Counted from the stretch's first letter, positions 47,851 through 56,909 are shown. The stretch is 64,000 bases of DNA from Maribacter forsetii DSM 18668 (GCF_000744105.1 NZ_JQLH01000001.1:3563501-3627500); one strand, 5' to 3'. A program made the numbers and translations. The notes: a model not told the origin generated them from the letters alone.

Positions 47851-50415
47851 ATGGCTAAATTAAGCTTATTATCCCTACTGGCAATAGTCTTGTTATCCTG
47901 TAACTCGCTAAAGAAAGTTGAGGATGATGAATACTTGGTAATTAAAAACGCCGTATATGCCGATTCTGTTAAAGTAAACAATGAAGAATTGGAAAGTCTC
48001 ATCTACCAAAAATCCAATTCTACCGTATTAGGCTACCCTCTTAGACTTAATTTATACAACCTTGCAAAAGAAAATCCAGATTCTTCTTACAATGCATGGC
48101 TATACAGAAAAGAGAATAGAAAAAAGAGACTTGACAAACTACTTTCAGAAAAACAAGTGGAACGCTTGGGCGAATCATTTATAGTAAAAGGACTTAGTAA
48201 TTGGTTAAAGGATATTGGCGAAGAACCAACCATCTTAGACACTACAAAAACCCGATTAAGCTTAGCAAAACTCAGTGCATACTATCAAAGTAAAGGATAT
48301 TTTACAAATAACACTTCGTACGAAATTGATAGCGCGAGACGTAAAAAAGCCAAGGTAAATTATCATATTGAACTTGGCGACCCGTATATAATCGATTCGC
48401 TTGGTAATAATATTTCATCTAGAGCAATAGACTCCTTATACTTTTTAAACTCTGCAGAATCATTAATAAAAGAAGGGCAACAGTTTGACCTAAGTAATTT
48501 TAATGGTGAGCGTGAACGATTAACAGGTATTTTTAGAAATAGTGGAATTCGTAATTTTCAAGAAAGCTCTATTACCTTCGATATTTTAAGAGATACCATT
48601 AAAGCTGCTGATGATCAGCAAATGAACATCACTTTAAATATTGGCGATTTAAAAACTAGAGGAGAAAATGAAGTGACCACCTCTGCATATAAAGTAGAAA
48701 AAATCAATAAAATACATATTTACACAGACTACCTTTCTACAAATTCACAAGATTCACTGTACACTATAGACTACCAAGATTACACTATTCATTACTCCAA
48801 TAATTTTGATATTAAGCCAAAAACCTTGGCTAATGCCATCTTTTTCAAAAAAGACAGTATCTATAGAGATGTAGATAAAATTAGAACATCTAGACAGTTA
48901 AATGCCCTGAACGTATTCAAATATCCAAATATCATATTTGAAGCTGATTCTGTTGACAATAAGGTGAACACAAACATTTACCTCGCTCCCAAAACAAAGT
49001 ATTCTCTTGGTACTAACTTTGAAGTTAGTCGTTCTAACTTACGTAGACTAGGTGTTGGTTTGGGCACTACCCTACTTATAAGAAATATTTTCAAAGGTGC
49101 AGAAAACTTAAGTATCTCTGCAAATGGATCATACGGTCTTCTTAGCAGTAATACATTTGAAGCAAATTACTTCTCTGAATTTGGTGGTGACATTACCTTA
49201 GATTTTCCCCGAATTTGGTTTCCGTTTATAAATACCTCTAGAATAATACCAAACTATACCTTACCAAAAACAAGAATTGCCATTGGTACTAATTTCCAAA
49301 ACAATATAGGTCTGGACAAACAAACTTTCAATACCGTTTTAGGCTACAACTGGGTACCTAGTGATTTTGTAAATCATGATGTTGAGTTATTGAACATTCA
49401 GTTTGTAAGAAATGTAAATAGTAGTAGATTCTATAATGTTTATACTAATACCTATGAACTTTTAGATGACATCGCAGACTCTTATGAAGATGCTACATTG
49501 TATCCAGAATTGGCATCATTCTTTGAAACTGGTGACGATGATGATGAACTTAACTTAATAATTCCTTCAGGCACAACCGGATTTACAAATGCAATCTTAG
49601 ATGGTGATGTATCTTCTTCAAGTGACGATTTTGATGATGTAAACACTATTGAAGAAAGAAGAATTAGACTAACCGAGAATAATTTAATATTCGCATCTAA
49701 TTACACATTCAACAAAACAAATAGAACCGGACCTATAGACAATTCTTTTTATCAATTCCGTTGGAAAATTGAAGGTGCAGGTAATGTTTTATCGGCTTTC
49801 TCTTCTTTTATACCATTCAACAAAAATGACGATGATCAGTTATTGGTATTTGGAGTACCATTTTCACAATACATTAAAAATGAGTTTGAATACGTAAAAT
49901 ACTGGGACCTAAAACGTTCTAATGTATTAGCTGCAAGAGCATTCTTCGGTATTGCCATTCCTTACGGTAATTCTGATAACATTCCATTTGTTCGTAGTTA
50001 TTTTGGTGGTGGATCAAATGACAACAGAGCTTGGTTCCCATACTCATTAGGACCAGGAAGCACTTCTGCAATTAACGATTTTAACGAAGCGAATTTAAAA
50101 TTGGCCTTAAACCTAGAATACAGATTTCCGGTAGCGGGTGATATTAACGGAGCCATATTTGCAGATGCAGGAAACATATGGAACGTGCTGGATAATGTAG
50201 AAGATCCAGATGCTACTTTTGACGGATTTAGTTCTTTAAAGGATATTGCCTTAGGAACGGGTATTGGTTTAAGATACGATTTTACCTACTTCCTATTTAG
50301 ACTAGATTTGGGCTTCAAAACTTATAACCCTGCTGAAATTCAGTCTAAAAGATGGTTTAGAGATTATAATTTTGCGAACTCCGTGTTGCAAATAGGTATC
50401 AACTATCCCTTTTAA
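47851..50415 (+). CDS. tamL: Translocation and assembly module lipoprotein TamL
   Basis: A large outer-membrane lipoprotein of the Omp85 superfamily (BamA/TamA-like), with POTRA domains then a 16-strand barrel; in Bacteroidota TamL pairs with TamB. From ATG 47851 it has 854 residues and an ideal lipoprotein signal (MAKLSLLSLLAIVLLSC, then NSLKKVEDDEYL). ATGs at 47821 and 47827 are in frame but almost no leader would remain after the promoter. Seen: N-terminal POTRA-type region (25-380), GTNFEVSRSNLRRLGVGLGT as the first strand, GGGSNDNRAWFPYSLGPGS and NLKLALNLEYRFPV, then DAGNIW and a final aromatic LQIGINYPF. Role: outer-membrane assembly. Confidence 0.9.
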   Translation: MAKLSLLSLLAIVLLSCNSLKKVEDDEYLVIKNAVYADSVKVNNEELESLIYQKSNSTVLGYPLRLNLYNLAKENPDSSYNAWLYRKENRKKRLDKLLSEKQVERLGESFIVKGLSNWLKDIGEEPTILDTTKTRLSLAKLSAYYQSKGYFTNNTSYEIDSARRKKAKVNYHIELGDPYIIDSLGNNISSRAIDSLYFLNSAESLIKEGQQFDLSNFNGERERLTGIFRNSGIRNFQESSITFDILRDTIKAADDQQMNITLNIGDLKTRGENEVTTSAYKVEKINKIHIYTDYLSTNSQDSLYTIDYQDYTIHYSNNFDIKPKTLANAIFFKKDSIYRDVDKIRTSRQLNALNVFKYPNIIFEADSVDNKVNTNIYLAPKTKYSLGTNFEVSRSNLRRLGVGLGTTLLIRNIFKGAENLSISANGSYGLLSSNTFEANYFSEFGGDITLDFPRIWFPFINTSRIIPNYTLPKTRIAIGTNFQNNIGLDKQTFNTVLGYNWVPSDFVNHDVELLNIQFVRNVNSSRFYNVYTNTYELLDDIADSYEDATLYPELASFFETGDDDDELNLIIPSGTTGFTNAILDGDVSSSSDDFDDVNTIEERRIRLTENNLIFASNYTFNKTNRTGPIDNSFYQFRWKIEGAGNVLSAFSSFIPFNKNDDDQLLVFGVPFSQYIKNEFEYVKYWDLKRSNVLAARAFFGIAIPYGNSDNIPFVRSYFGGGSNDNRAWFPYSLGPGSTSAINDFNEANLKLALNLEYRFPVAGDINGAIFADAGNIWNVLDNVEDPDATFDGFSSLKDIALGTGIGLRYDFTYFLFRLDLGFKTYNPAEIQSKRWFRDYNFANSVLQIGINYPF

Positions 50416-50430
50416 ATATAATTGTTTTAT

Positions 50431-50438
50431 TACTTTTG
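50431..50438 (+). promoter_or_regulatory. Promoter -7 box TACTTTTG for fbaA
   Basis: Exact TAnnTTTG match 37 bp before the fbaA ATG, in an AT-rich gap of 60 bp. No -33 TTG was found. No terminator was seen between tamL and this box. Confidence 0.5.
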
Positions 50439-50475
50439 TTTTTCATTTTTTTAAGAAACAAACAACAACATAATT

Positions 50476-51543
50476 ATGGCTCACAATATTAAACCGGGAG
50501 TTGCAACCGGAGATGAAGTTCAAGCAATCTTCAACTACGCAAAAGAAAAAGGGTTCGCATTACCTGCAGTAAACGTTATAGGTTCAGATACCATTAATGG
50601 TGTTTTAGAGACAGCTGCAAGTTTAAACGCTCCTGTTATCATTCAATTTTCTAACGGTGGAGCACAGTTCAATGCTGGTAAAGGTCTTTCTAACGATGGG
50701 CAAAAAGCAGCCATACTAGGTGCTGTTGCCGGAGCCAAACATGTTCACCAACTAGCAGAAGCTTATGGTGCAACAGTTATTCTTCATACAGATCACTGTG
50801 CAAAAAAATTATTGCCTTGGATAGATGGTCTTTTAGATGCTAGTGAAAAACATTTCGCTGAAACAGGAAAATCTTTATTCAGCTCGCATATGATCGATCT
50901 TTCTGAAGAGCCTTTAGAAGAGAATATTGAAATATGTAAAGGATACTTAGAGCGCATGAGCAAAATGAACATGACGCTAGAAATTGAACTAGGTATTACT
51001 GGTGGTGAAGAAGATGGTGTTGATAATTCTGATGTAGATGATTCTAAATTATACACGCAACCAGAAGAAGTAGCATACGCTTATGAAGAGCTTTCTAAAG
51101 TTAGCCCTAAATTCACTATCGCTGCTGCATTTGGTAACGTACACGGTGTTTACAAGCCAGGTAACGTTAAATTGACTCCAAAAATCCTTTTAAACTCTCA
51201 AGAATATATTTCTAAGAAATATGGTGTTGAGCACAACCATATAGATTTCGTATTCCATGGTGGTTCTGGATCTACAGTTGAAGAGATCAGAGAAGGTATT
51301 AGCTACGGAGTTATAAAAATGAATATTGATACCGATTTACAATATGCTTTCTTAGCAGGTGTTCGTGACTATATTCAAGATAATAAAGACTACTTGCAAG
51401 CACAAATTGGCAACCCTAAAGGTGCTGACGAACCTAACAAGAAATTCTACGACCCAAGAGTTTGGTTGAGAAAAGGTGAAACCTCTTTCATAGAGCGTTT
51501 GAAAAAAGCCTTTGAAGACTTAAACAATGTTGATACACTATAA
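50476..51543 (+). CDS. fbaA: Class II fructose-bisphosphate aldolase
   Basis: Zinc-dependent aldolase of glycolysis/gluconeogenesis. The 355-aa protein is of the class IIA type. Seen: HTDHCAKK (Asp106 catalytic, His107 zinc ligand), LEIELGITGGEEDG (Glu zinc region), AFGNVHGVYKPGNV, DFVFHGGSGST and MNIDTDLQYA, all characteristic. Length fits (about 355-359). accD follows after 20 bp or so on the same strand, giving an fbaA-accD-lipoprotein transcript. Cytoplasmic. Confidence 0.97.
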   Translation: MAHNIKPGVATGDEVQAIFNYAKEKGFALPAVNVIGSDTINGVLETAASLNAPVIIQFSNGGAQFNAGKGLSNDGQKAAILGAVAGAKHVHQLAEAYGATVILHTDHCAKKLLPWIDGLLDASEKHFAETGKSLFSSHMIDLSEEPLEENIEICKGYLERMSKMNMTLEIELGITGGEEDGVDNSDVDDSKLYTQPEEVAYAYEELSKVSPKFTIAAAFGNVHGVYKPGNVKLTPKILLNSQEYISKKYGVEHNHIDFVFHGGSGSTVEEIREGISYGVIKMNIDTDLQYAFLAGVRDYIQDNKDYLQAQIGNPKGADEPNKKFYDPRVWLRKGETSFIERLKKAFEDLNNVDTL

Positions 51544-51563
51544 CCTTATTGGATAACCAAAAA

Positions 51564-52448
51564 ATGGATGATATGACGGCTTGGTTTAAAAGAAAAGAAA
51601 AAGGTATTCAAACCTCTACAGAGGAAAAGAAAGACACACCTAAAGGACTTTGGTATAAATCACCAACAGGTAAAATAGTAGAGTCTGACGATCTTGCAAA
51701 GAACTTTTATGTAAGTCCTGAAGATGATTATCACGTAAGAATAGGCAGTAAAGAGTATTTTGAAATTTTGTTCGATAACAATAAGTTTACTGAACTTGAT
51801 GCAAACCTTAGTTCTAAAGATCCTTTAAAATTTGAGGATACTAAGAAATACAGTGAACGCTTAAAAGCGGCGCAGAAAAAAACTGGACTTAAAGATGCTG
51901 TGAGAACAGGATACGGAAAGTCTTACGGTAAAGACATCGTAATCTGCTGTATGGATTTTAAATTCATTGGCGGCTCTATGGGTAGTGTCGTTGGTGAAAA
52001 AATTGCACGTGGTATAGACTACGCCATTAAAAAGAAAACACCATTTATGATGATTTCTAAATCTGGTGGAGCTCGTATGATGGAGGCAGCGCTTTCATTA
52101 ATGCAACTTGCAAAAACATCAGCTAAATTAGCTCAGTTATCTGAAGCTGGTTTACCATACATCTCTTTATGTACCGACCCAACAACGGGTGGTACTACGG
52201 CTTCTTATGCTATGCTTGGCGATATTAATATTGCAGAGCCAGGAGCATTGATAGGTTTTGCCGGTCCTAGAATCGTAAAAGATACTACTGGTAAAGATTT
52301 GCCCGAAGGTTTTCAATCATCTGAGTTTTTATTGGAACACGGCTTTTTAGATTTCATTTCACATAGAAGAGATTTAAAGAAAAAAGTGAACCTATATATC
52401 GACTTAATTCAGAACAACCCCGTAAGAGCAGAAAAAGCAACAGCGTGA
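51564..52448 (+). CDS. accD: Acetyl-CoA carboxylase carboxyltransferase subunit beta, without zinc-ribbon cysteines
   Basis: AccD is the beta carboxyltransferase subunit that forms malonyl-CoA with AccA. The 294-aa protein has the crotonase-type core (GGSMGSVVGEKIARGIDYA, SKSGGARMMEAALSLMQLAK, CTDPTTGGTTASYAMLGDI, EPGALIGFAGPRI), and ends close to the family length. The N-terminal segment begins with the usual WFKRKEKGIQT, but the four zinc-ribbon cysteines are absent: the first CxxC falls at KSPTGK (about 32-37) and the second at VSPEDDYH (about 50-57). Start: ATG 51564 or, three codons on, 51573; a TTG at 51549 is unlikely. Next gene overlaps by 4 bp. Confidence 0.95.
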   Translation: MDDMTAWFKRKEKGIQTSTEEKKDTPKGLWYKSPTGKIVESDDLAKNFYVSPEDDYHVRIGSKEYFEILFDNNKFTELDANLSSKDPLKFEDTKKYSERLKAAQKKTGLKDAVRTGYGKSYGKDIVICCMDFKFIGGSMGSVVGEKIARGIDYAIKKKTPFMMISKSGGARMMEAALSLMQLAKTSAKLAQLSEAGLPYISLCTDPTTGGTTASYAMLGDINIAEPGALIGFAGPRIVKDTTGKDLPEGFQSSEFLLEHGFLDFISHRRDLKKKVNLYIDLIQNNPVRAEKATA

Positions 52449-52930
52449 AATCATTAGTATTCACTATACTATCTTTTTGGTTTTTATGCTGTTCTACAGA
52501 TAAAGAAAAAGTGCTCGTCGAAGAATCAGATTCGGCGAGCATTTTTAATTCTAATGCACAAGTTACCCAAGTAAGCATATCAGGAGAACCAAATGCATAC
52601 ACTATCAATACTACAGTTTCAAGTCCCGATACAGGATGTGATCAGTATGCCGACTGGTGGGAAATTATAGATTTAGAAGGTAATCTTATATATAGAAGAG
52701 TCTTGGCACATAGTCATGTAGATGAACAACCGTTTACAAGATCAGGAAGCAACATTCCCTTAGAAAGTACCACAGAAGTATATATTAGAGTACACATGAA
52801 TACTACAAGTTATTCAAATGCAGCACTTAAAGGTTCTATTGACACCGGCTTTTCTTCTTATGAATTGGATATTGAATTTGCCAAAGAACTAGAAAACGTA
52901 GAACCATTACCAAATGGTTGTGCTTTTTGA
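52445..52930 (+). CDS. Uncharacterised lipoprotein after accD
   Basis: A 161-aa exported protein starting at GTG 52445, which overlaps the accD stop (GTGA), so the two are translationally coupled. It has a lipoprotein signal (MKSLVFTILSFWFLCC, then STDKEK) and a mature part of about 145 residues with VSISGEPNAYTINTTVSSPD, CDQYADWWEIIDLEGNLIYR, LAHSHVDEQPFTRSGSNIPL and YELDIEFAKELENVEPLP, ending NGCAF; two Cys may pair. I do not recognise a named domain. No promoter lies directly before it. Envelope location is clear, function unknown. Confidence 0.82.
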   Translation: MKSLVFTILSFWFLCCSTDKEKVLVEESDSASIFNSNAQVTQVSISGEPNAYTINTTVSSPDTGCDQYADWWEIIDLEGNLIYRRVLAHSHVDEQPFTRSGSNIPLESTTEVYIRVHMNTTSYSNAALKGSIDTGFSSYELDIEFAKELENVEPLPNGCAF

Positions 52931-52974
52931 TTTTAAATTATTAAAATTTAAAATAAACATTTCAAAAAATATCT

Positions 52975-52982
52975 TACCTTTG
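52975..52982 (+). promoter_or_regulatory. Promoter -7 box TACCTTTG for rpsO
   Basis: TACCTTTG is a perfect TAnnTTTG match in an AT-rich gap, 54 bp before the rpsO ATG; leader about 50 nt. This form of the box is the strongest for housekeeping genes in the phylum. No -33 TTG. Confidence 0.65.
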
Positions 52983-53036
52983 CGGCTTGATTGAAAATCA
53001 ATCACGTACATAAAAATCATTTAAAATAATATTGGA

Positions 53037-53306
53037 ATGTATTTATCAAAAGAAGTAAAAGCCGAAATTTTCAAAAAACACGGCGGTAGTGAAACAAACA
53101 CTGGTTCTACAGAAGGACAAATTGCTTTGTTTACACACAGAATTAATCACTTAACTGGTCACTTGAAAAAGAACCATAAAGATTACAACACAGAGCGTTC
53201 ATTAGTAAAGCTCGTGGGTAAAAGAAGAAGTCTTCTTGATTACATGATTAAAAATGATATTGTAAAATACAGAGAGCTAATTAAAGAGCTTGGTATTAGA
53301 AAATAA
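53037..53306 (+). CDS. rpsO: 30S ribosomal protein S15
   Basis: The 89-aa S15 binds 16S rRNA helices 20-22 early in 30S assembly. Standard length and sequence: HGGSETNTGSTEGQIALFTH, INHLTGHLKKNHKDYNTERS, LVKLVGKRRSLLDYMIKND and YRELIKELGIRK. It is followed by a perfect-palindrome terminator and then pnp, the same gene order as in many bacteria. Own promoter at 52975. Certain. Confidence 0.98.
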   Translation: MYLSKEVKAEIFKKHGGSETNTGSTEGQIALFTHRINHLTGHLKKNHKDYNTERSLVKLVGKRRSLLDYMIKNDIVKYRELIKELGIRK

Positions 53307-53312
53307 TATTGC

Positions 53313-53346
53313 AAAAGGGGATAGCTAGCTATCCCCTTTTTTAATA
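53313..53346 (+). terminator. Perfect-palindrome terminator between rpsO and pnp
   Basis: AAAAGGGGATAGCT and its exact reverse complement, 28 bp, followed by two more T, 7 bp after the rpsO stop. Minimal loop (AGCT or TAGCTA). It should terminate rpsO, so pnp has its own promoter or depends on read-through. Confidence 0.9.
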
Positions 53347-53500
53347 CTCCCGCCTTAGGAGTTTAAGCCAAATATTTGGCAAAGGAGAACAAAAAGCTAC
53401 ACACGGTTTTTCATTGGTCAACACAACAACACAACAACTCCGACCAGAGAAATTTCAGTCGGAAAGACCATTGTTTAACAAATTTGCATGATGCAAATTT
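53346..53500 (+). promoter_or_regulatory. Structured leader of pnp with four inverted repeats
   Basis: Between the rpsO terminator and the pnp ATG lie ACTCC/GGAGT (53346-53362), the perfect palindrome GCCAAATATTTGGC (53367-53380), TCCGAC/GTCGGA with a 13-nt loop that holds GAAATTTC (53439-53463), and AAATTTGCAT-G-ATGCAAATTT (53480-53500, 10-bp stem), ending 12 bp before the ATG. The last could be an operator or RNA hairpin. In enteric bacteria the pnp leader is the site of RNase III/PNPase autoregulation; a similar role here is an inference. Confidence 0.5.
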
Positions 53501-53512
53501 TAATCGAATTTT

Positions 53513-55729
53513 ATGATTCCAAAAGTATTTAAAGAGGTCATAGACCTTGGTGACGGTAGAGAAATTTCTATCGAAACAGGAAAATTGGCAAAACAGGCAC
53601 ATGGCTCTGTTGTTGTTCAATCAGGAAAATGTATGTTATTATGTACAGTTGTTTCCAACTACAAACAAAGTGATGTGGACTTTCTTCCACTAACGGTAGA
53701 TTACCGTGAAAAATTTGCTGCTGCAGGTCGTTACCCAGGTGGTTTCTTCAAAAGAGAAGCAAGACCTAGTGACGGTGAAGTTTTAACCATGCGTTTAGTG
53801 GATCGTGTTTTACGTCCGTTATTCCCTAAAGATTATCACTCAGAAACTCAAGTGATGATTCAGTTAATGTCTCATGATGAAGACGTTATGCCAGATGCAA
53901 TGGCAGGTTTAGCTGCTTCTGCCGCTATTCAATTATCAGATTTCCCTTTTGAATGTGCTATCTCTGAAGCTAGAGTTGGTCGTGTAAACGGTGAATTCGT
54001 TATCAACCCAACTCGTGCTCAATTATTAGAGTCTGACATTGATATGATGATCGGTGCTTCTGCTGATTCTGTAATGATGGTTGAAGGTGAGATGGATGAG
54101 ATTTCTGAAGAAGAAATGACCGAAGCTATTAAGTTTGCTCATGAAGCTATTAAGGTTCAATGTGCTGCTCAAGAAGCTTTAGCGAAAGCTTTCGGTAAAA
54201 AAGATGTACGTGAGTACGAGCCAGAACGTGAAGATGCTGATTTAGCTAAGAAAATTCATGACATGGCTTATGATAAAGTATACGCTGTTGCTCAAGCAGG
54301 TTCTGCAAAACATGAGCGTAGCGCTGCTTTTGGCGAAATCAAAGAAGAAATCAAAGCTTCTTTCTCTGAAGAAGAGCAAGCTGATTTTGGCGGATTAATT
54401 TCTAAATACTACAGTAAAGCTGAAAAAGCCGCTGTACGTGACTTAACATTGAACGAGGGTTTAAGATTAGATGGTCGTAAGACTGATGAGATCAGACCAA
54501 TTTGGTGTGAGGTAAACTATTTACCATCTACACACGGTTCTTCTATCTTTACTCGTGGAGAAACTCAAGCTTTAGCTACAGTTACTTTAGGTACTAGTAG
54601 AGAAGCAAACCAAATAGATATGCCATCTTACGAAGGTGAAGAGCGTTTCTATTTACACTATAACTTCCCTCCTTTTTCAACTGGTGAAGCAAGACCTATT
54701 CGTGGAACATCTCGTAGAGAAGTTGGTCACGGTAACTTGGCTCAACGTGCATTGAAAGGAATGGTTCCTGAAGATTGTCCTTACACAGTACGTGTAGTTT
54801 CTGAGATTTTAGAATCTAACGGTTCTTCTTCTATGGCTACTGTTTGTGCTGGTACTATGGCAATGATGGATGCTGGGGTTCAATTGAAAAAACCAGTATC
54901 AGGTATTGCAATGGGATTAATTTCTGATGCAGATTCTGGAAAGTATGCTGTATTATCAGATATCTTAGGTGATGAAGATCACTTAGGTGATATGGATTTT
55001 AAAGTAACAGGTACTGCAGACGGTATTACGGCTTGCCAAATGGATATTAAAGTAAAAGGTCTTTCTTATGAGATTCTTGTTAATGCTTTAAAACAAGCTC
55101 GCGAAGGTCGTTTACATATCTTAGGGAAAATTACCGAAACTATTTCTACACCTAACGAAGATGTTAAAGATCACGCTCCTACAATGGTATCTAGACGTGT
55201 TCCTAATGAATTCATTGGTGCATTAATTGGTCCTGGAGGAAAAGTGATTCAAGAAATGCAGAAAGAAACTGAGACAACTATCGTTATAAACGAAGATCCA
55301 GTTACTGAAGAAGGTATTGTTGAAATATTAGGTGTTGGTAGAAAAGGTATAGATGCTGTAATGGCAAAAATAGATTCTATCTTGTTCAAGCCAGAAGTTG
55401 GTAGCGTTTACGAAGTAAAAGTTATTAAGATGCTTGATTTCGGTGCAGTTGTAGAATATATGGATGCTCCTGGTAATGAAGTATTATTACACGTAAGTGA
55501 ACTAGCTTGGGAACGTACAGAAAATGTAGCTGATGTTGTTAACATGGGCGATGTATTTGACGTTAAGTATTTCGGTATAGATAAGCGTACTCGTAAAGAA
55601 AAAGTTTCTCGTAAAGCACTTTTACCAAAACCAGAAGGTTTTGTTGAAAGACCACCACGTGATGATAAAAGAAGAGATGACCGTCGTGGAAACGATCGTA
55701 ATCGCGATAGAAAACCAAGAAGAGATTAA
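53513..55729 (+). CDS. pnp: Polyribonucleotide nucleotidyltransferase (PNPase)
   Basis: PNPase degrades RNA 3' to 5' with phosphate. The 738-aa protein has two RNase PH core domains (about 10-225 and 300-540; the second with GRKTDEIRPIWCEV, STHGSSIFTRGETQALATVT and SDILGDEDHLGDMDFKVTGT), the alpha domain between them, a KH domain (GALIGPGGKVIQEMQKET, about 560-620), an S1 domain (VYEVKVIKMLDFGAVVEYM, about 632-700) and a basic tail rich in R and D after residue 710. That tail resembles disordered RNA-binding tails. Terminator follows 20 bp after the stop. Confidence 0.98.
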   Translation: MIPKVFKEVIDLGDGREISIETGKLAKQAHGSVVVQSGKCMLLCTVVSNYKQSDVDFLPLTVDYREKFAAAGRYPGGFFKREARPSDGEVLTMRLVDRVLRPLFPKDYHSETQVMIQLMSHDEDVMPDAMAGLAASAAIQLSDFPFECAISEARVGRVNGEFVINPTRAQLLESDIDMMIGASADSVMMVEGEMDEISEEEMTEAIKFAHEAIKVQCAAQEALAKAFGKKDVREYEPEREDADLAKKIHDMAYDKVYAVAQAGSAKHERSAAFGEIKEEIKASFSEEEQADFGGLISKYYSKAEKAAVRDLTLNEGLRLDGRKTDEIRPIWCEVNYLPSTHGSSIFTRGETQALATVTLGTSREANQIDMPSYEGEERFYLHYNFPPFSTGEARPIRGTSRREVGHGNLAQRALKGMVPEDCPYTVRVVSEILESNGSSSMATVCAGTMAMMDAGVQLKKPVSGIAMGLISDADSGKYAVLSDILGDEDHLGDMDFKVTGTADGITACQMDIKVKGLSYEILVNALKQAREGRLHILGKITETISTPNEDVKDHAPTMVSRRVPNEFIGALIGPGGKVIQEMQKETETTIVINEDPVTEEGIVEILGVGRKGIDAVMAKIDSILFKPEVGSVYEVKVIKMLDFGAVVEYMDAPGNEVLLHVSELAWERTENVADVVNMGDVFDVKYFGIDKRTRKEKVSRKALLPKPEGFVERPPRDDKRRDDRRGNDRNRDRKPRRD

Positions 55730-55750
55730 TTCTTTTGTAAGGTAATTCTT

Positions 55751-55782
55751 AAAGCCTCGACTAATCAGTCGAGGCTTTTTTT
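55751..55782 (+). terminator. Terminator after pnp
   Basis: AAAGCCTCGACT / AGTCGAGGCTTT, a perfect 12-bp stem with AATC loop, then four T (seven in all). 21 bp after the pnp stop codon. Confidence 0.95.
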
Positions 55783-55889
55783 ATGTAGTTCAACGGAAAA
55801 ATGAACTTTTTTTGATTGAATTGTAACATTCGGAAGTTTTTTACGTATAAGTATATGCAGTCTATGCAAACTGAACTTAATTTATTTTA

Positions 55890-56753
55890 ATGAGACAGCT
55901 TAAGATTACAAAACAGGTCACCAATAGAGAGACCGCATCTTTGGACAAGTACTTACAAGAAATTGGAAAAGTAGACTTGATTACCGCTGATGAAGAAGTA
56001 GAGTTGGCACAACGTATCAAGGCAGGCGACCAGATCGCTCTTGAAAAACTCACCAAAGCCAACCTCAGATTCGTGGTTTCAGTTGCGAAGCAGTACCAAA
56101 ACCAAGGCCTTACTTTGCCAGATTTGATTAACGAGGGTAACCTTGGACTAATCAAAGCTGCACAGCGTTTTGACGAAACGCGGGGATTTAAATTTATCTC
56201 CTACGCCGTATGGTGGATCCGTCAATCTATATTACAAGCATTGGCAGAACAATCTCGTATCGTTCGTTTGCCTTTGAACAAAATTGGTTCTATCAACAAG
56301 ATTAATAAAACTTTTGCTTTCCTTGAGCAAGCGCATGAAAGAATGCCTTCTCCTGAAGAAATTGCAAAAGAATTGGACATGACTGTTGATGACGTAAAAC
56401 AATCATTGAAAAACTCAGGTAGACACGTATCTATGGATGCGCCTCTTATTGACGGTGAAGATTCTAACCTTTATGATGTACTTCGTAGTGGTGAATCTCC
56501 TAATCCAGATAGAGAATTGTTACATGAGTCTTTACGTACAGAAATTGAGCGTGCTTTAGAAACATTAACGCCACGTGAGGCAGATGTAATTCGTTTATAC
56601 TTTGGTCTTGCTAACCAACATTCTATGACCTTAGAAGAAATTGGTGAAACTTTTGATCTTACCAGAGAAAGAGTTCGTCAAATTAAAGAAAAAGCAATTA
56701 GACGTTTAAAGCATACTTCTAGAAGTAAAATATTAAAAACGTATTTGGGTTAA
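55890..56753 (+). CDS. rpoD: Primary sigma factor RpoD (sigma-70/sigma-A)
   Basis: The main sigma factor. At 287 aa it lacks region 1.1 and the non-conserved region and begins with region 1.2 (DKYLQEIGKVDLITADEEVE). Regions 2 (NLRFVVSVAKQYQNQGLTLP, DLINEGNLGLIKAAQRFDET, FKFISYAVWWIRQSILQ), 3 (RMPSPEEIAKELDM) and 4 (ALETLTPREADVIRLYFGL, TREEVRQ-like LTRERVRQIKEKAIRRL) are complete. This short form is the known Bacteroidota primary sigma, which reads TAnnTTTG promoters such as those listed here. It is monocistronic between two terminators. Confidence 0.96.
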   Translation: MRQLKITKQVTNRETASLDKYLQEIGKVDLITADEEVELAQRIKAGDQIALEKLTKANLRFVVSVAKQYQNQGLTLPDLINEGNLGLIKAAQRFDETRGFKFISYAVWWIRQSILQALAEQSRIVRLPLNKIGSINKINKTFAFLEQAHERMPSPEEIAKELDMTVDDVKQSLKNSGRHVSMDAPLIDGEDSNLYDVLRSGESPNPDRELLHESLRTEIERALETLTPREADVIRLYFGLANQHSMTLEEIGETFDLTRERVRQIKEKAIRRLKHTSRSKILKTYLG

Positions 56754-56881
56754 AAACTCTTAGCGTTCAAGCTATAAAAATTACACGTTAAATATTCCCT
56801 AAATTGGTAATATGGCATATTAATTGTAATTTTAACGGTAACAACAGTTTATCATGACTGTTCGTTTTTTGATTGATGAAT

Positions 56882-56909
56882 AAACTCCGGCTGATTACCG
56901 GAGTTTTTT
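56882..56909 (+). terminator. Terminator after rpoD
   Basis: AAACTCCGG / CCGGAGTTT with a 7-nt loop and six T, 128 bp after the rpoD stop. The stretch between holds only AT-rich sequence and a weak ACAGT/ACTGT hairpin (about 56844-56863) before another T run, so rpoD has a long 3' UTR. Confidence 0.85.
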
